Assembly: GCA_038248505.1 (NCBI GenBank)
Contig: JBBRXJ010000001.1
Span: 1-64,000 of the forward strand
DNA length: 64,000 nt
Reading direction: 5' to 3'
Origin: JBBRXJ01 sp038248505
Lineage (GTDB): Bacteria; Bacteroidota; Bacteroidia; Bacteroidales; JBBRXJ01
Shown here: positions 63,297-64,000 of the stretch, one piece after another
Layout of the letters: every line of letters begins with the position of its first letter
Position numbering within the stretch: the stretch's first letter is position 1
Translations under genes and position numbers: made by a program
The notes under the pieces: model-generated
Seen by the model: the letters and a program-made list of their open reading frames with translations, nothing else
What the model was told of the DNA's origin: nothing
Database searches by the model: none

Positions 63297-64000
63297 CTAT
63301 CTATATATTTCAAGAAGAGCATTCCCAAATGCAGCATTGGGTAATGGCAAATTAAGTATCCCTACAAGTGTTGGAACTATATCTGTAGTAGAAACACTGC
63401 GAGTTACAAAGGCTGGTTTTAAACGCCATCCGTACCATATCAGAGGAACGTGCTGATTATAGTCTTGTGAATTATGTTGATCAACCTGTTCAATCCAATT
63501 CGGTTCAAGAACTATTAGTACATCTCCTGAACGTGATGCGTTATAGCTATTCTTCAACTTTTCTAAGCTTCCTCCTCTATAGCTATTTGATCGTATAACA
63601 TACGATGGAATAGCATCTGAAACACCGCTAAACTGTCTTAAAAAATCAGAACAGTTATCCTCAATTTCATTTAAGGAAAGTTTAGAGTCTTCAATAACTT
63701 TATGATCAAGATAAATTTGCTGATGCTGATAATATTTAATTAACTCTTTATTATTATACTTTGCATACAGATAGGATTTGAGCAAATAAATTGCTTGATT
63801 TGATTTAAAATATCCAGCGGGTATTTTATTATCTGTTAGATATTGAGGGTTTTCACTTGCGCCACCAACCGATGTAAGACAAATGAGAACTTTGTCATTA
63901 CCAATTGTCTCATCAAGATAGGCAATGAAATGCGCTAAATCTAAATCAAGTCTTAAAAATGCATCTTCCATTTCAACAGATCTTCCACCAAAATTATTGG
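63297..64000 (-). CDS. PafA-like alkaline phosphatase / phosphodiesterase, partial
   Basis: C-terminal part of an alkaline phosphatase superfamily protein; the frame is open to the right window edge, so the N-terminal half with the nucleophile and most metal ligands is missing. Visible: SVEMEDAFLRLDLDLAHF (family motif with acidic residues), and the C-terminal QHVPLIWYGWRLKPAF with a metal-binding histidine, followed by VSTTDIVPTLVGILNLPLP, which is the usual end of PafA-type enzymes. In Bacteroidota, PafA is a secreted phosphate-releasing enzyme. The subtype is not certain. Confidence 0.85.
   Translation of the reverse strand, partial: NNFGGRSVEMEDAFLRLDLDLAHFIAYLDETIGNDKVLICLTSVGGASENPQYLTDNKIPAGYFKSNQAIYLLKSYLYAKYNNKELIKYYQHQQIYLDHKVIEDSKLSLNEIEDNCSDFLRQFSGVSDAIPSYVIRSNSYRGGSLEKLKNSYNASRSGDVLIVLEPNWIEQVDQHNSQDYNQHVPLIWYGWRLKPAFVTRSVSTTDIVPTLVGILNLPLPNAAFGNALLEIYR

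Noticed and set aside
1..64000. CRISPR array, tRNA, rRNA, prophage, transposase or toxin-antitoxin genes
   Set aside because: I looked for regular repeats, cloverleaf-like segments, and integrase, transposase or defence-type motifs and found none that hold up.

Overview
The window is AT-rich (roughly one third G+C by eye) chromosomal DNA from a member of the Bacteroidota. The assignment rests on the type IX secretion (T9SS) and gliding genes, secreted proteins with T9SS C-terminal sorting domains, families largely restricted to the phylum (DUF4270, DUF5723, DUF4834), -7 boxes of the form TAnnTTTG, and a lack of strong Shine-Dalgarno sequences. The order or family cannot be fixed from this stretch. 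Most of it is core genome. There is no rRNA, tRNA, CRISPR array, prophage or intact insertion sequence that I can recognise.

Layout. 0.3-4.5 kb: gldA-gldF-gldG and a DUF4340 gene, an ABC transporter operon. 4.6-5.8 kb: a small membrane protein and an HD hydrolase. 6.5-10.9 kb: a 1462-residue T9SS cargo protein shaped like a polysaccharide lyase, preceded by 0.7 kb of AT-rich non-coding DNA. 11.2-12.1 kb: an orphan response regulator and its membrane partner. 12.4-19.4 kb: dtd, a mazG-like gene with an in-frame stop, then a tightly packed run of four uncharacterised envelope genes (anchored DUF3352/propeller protein, lipoprotein, outer-membrane barrel, small DUF4834 protein). 19.5-21.0 kb: an MlaFE-like lipid transporter pair. 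21.1-22.2 kb: a mannose-1-phosphate guanylyltransferase gene.

22.3-28.3 kb (minus strand): porP-gldK-gldL-gldM-gldN, the T9SS core and motor. Further right are a degenerate ureohydrolase, topA, a class A penicillin-binding protein, radA, an rfaE2-like gene, a flippase-like UPF0104 protein, panD and panC. 39.1-43.0 kb: a truncated-type glycogen synthase, a DUF4270 lipoprotein and glmS. 43.1-49.2 kb (minus): a nucleotide-sugar operon (aminotransferase, acetyltransferase, oxidoreductase, UDP-sugar 6-dehydrogenase, galE, rfbB) that matches the Wbp route to a di-N-acetylated glucuronic acid. 49.4-54.7 kb: an HU/SPOR protein, dsbD, rng, a tiny COX24-like ribosomal protein and HU. 54.8-61.3 kb: mutY-ssb-gldE-gldD-phosphopantetheinyl transferase-GGGP synthase-flippase. 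61.3-63.0 kb: two decayed T9SS cargo genes. The right edge cuts a PafA-like phosphatase gene.

How the parts fit. The window carries the T9SS motor and rings (GldKLMN), a PorP-type partner, accessory gliding lipoprotein and membrane genes (gldD, gldE, gldA/F/G), cargo with sorting domains, and a sugar pathway which in Porphyromonas gingivalis makes the sugar that links T9SS cargo to surface LPS. I did not find a clearly new defence or mobile system. The best leads are the uncharacterised four-gene envelope operon at 13.2-19.4 kb, the Wbp/T9SS combination, and several clear gene-decay events (in-frame nonsense codons and a one-base frameshift), each of which can be tested.
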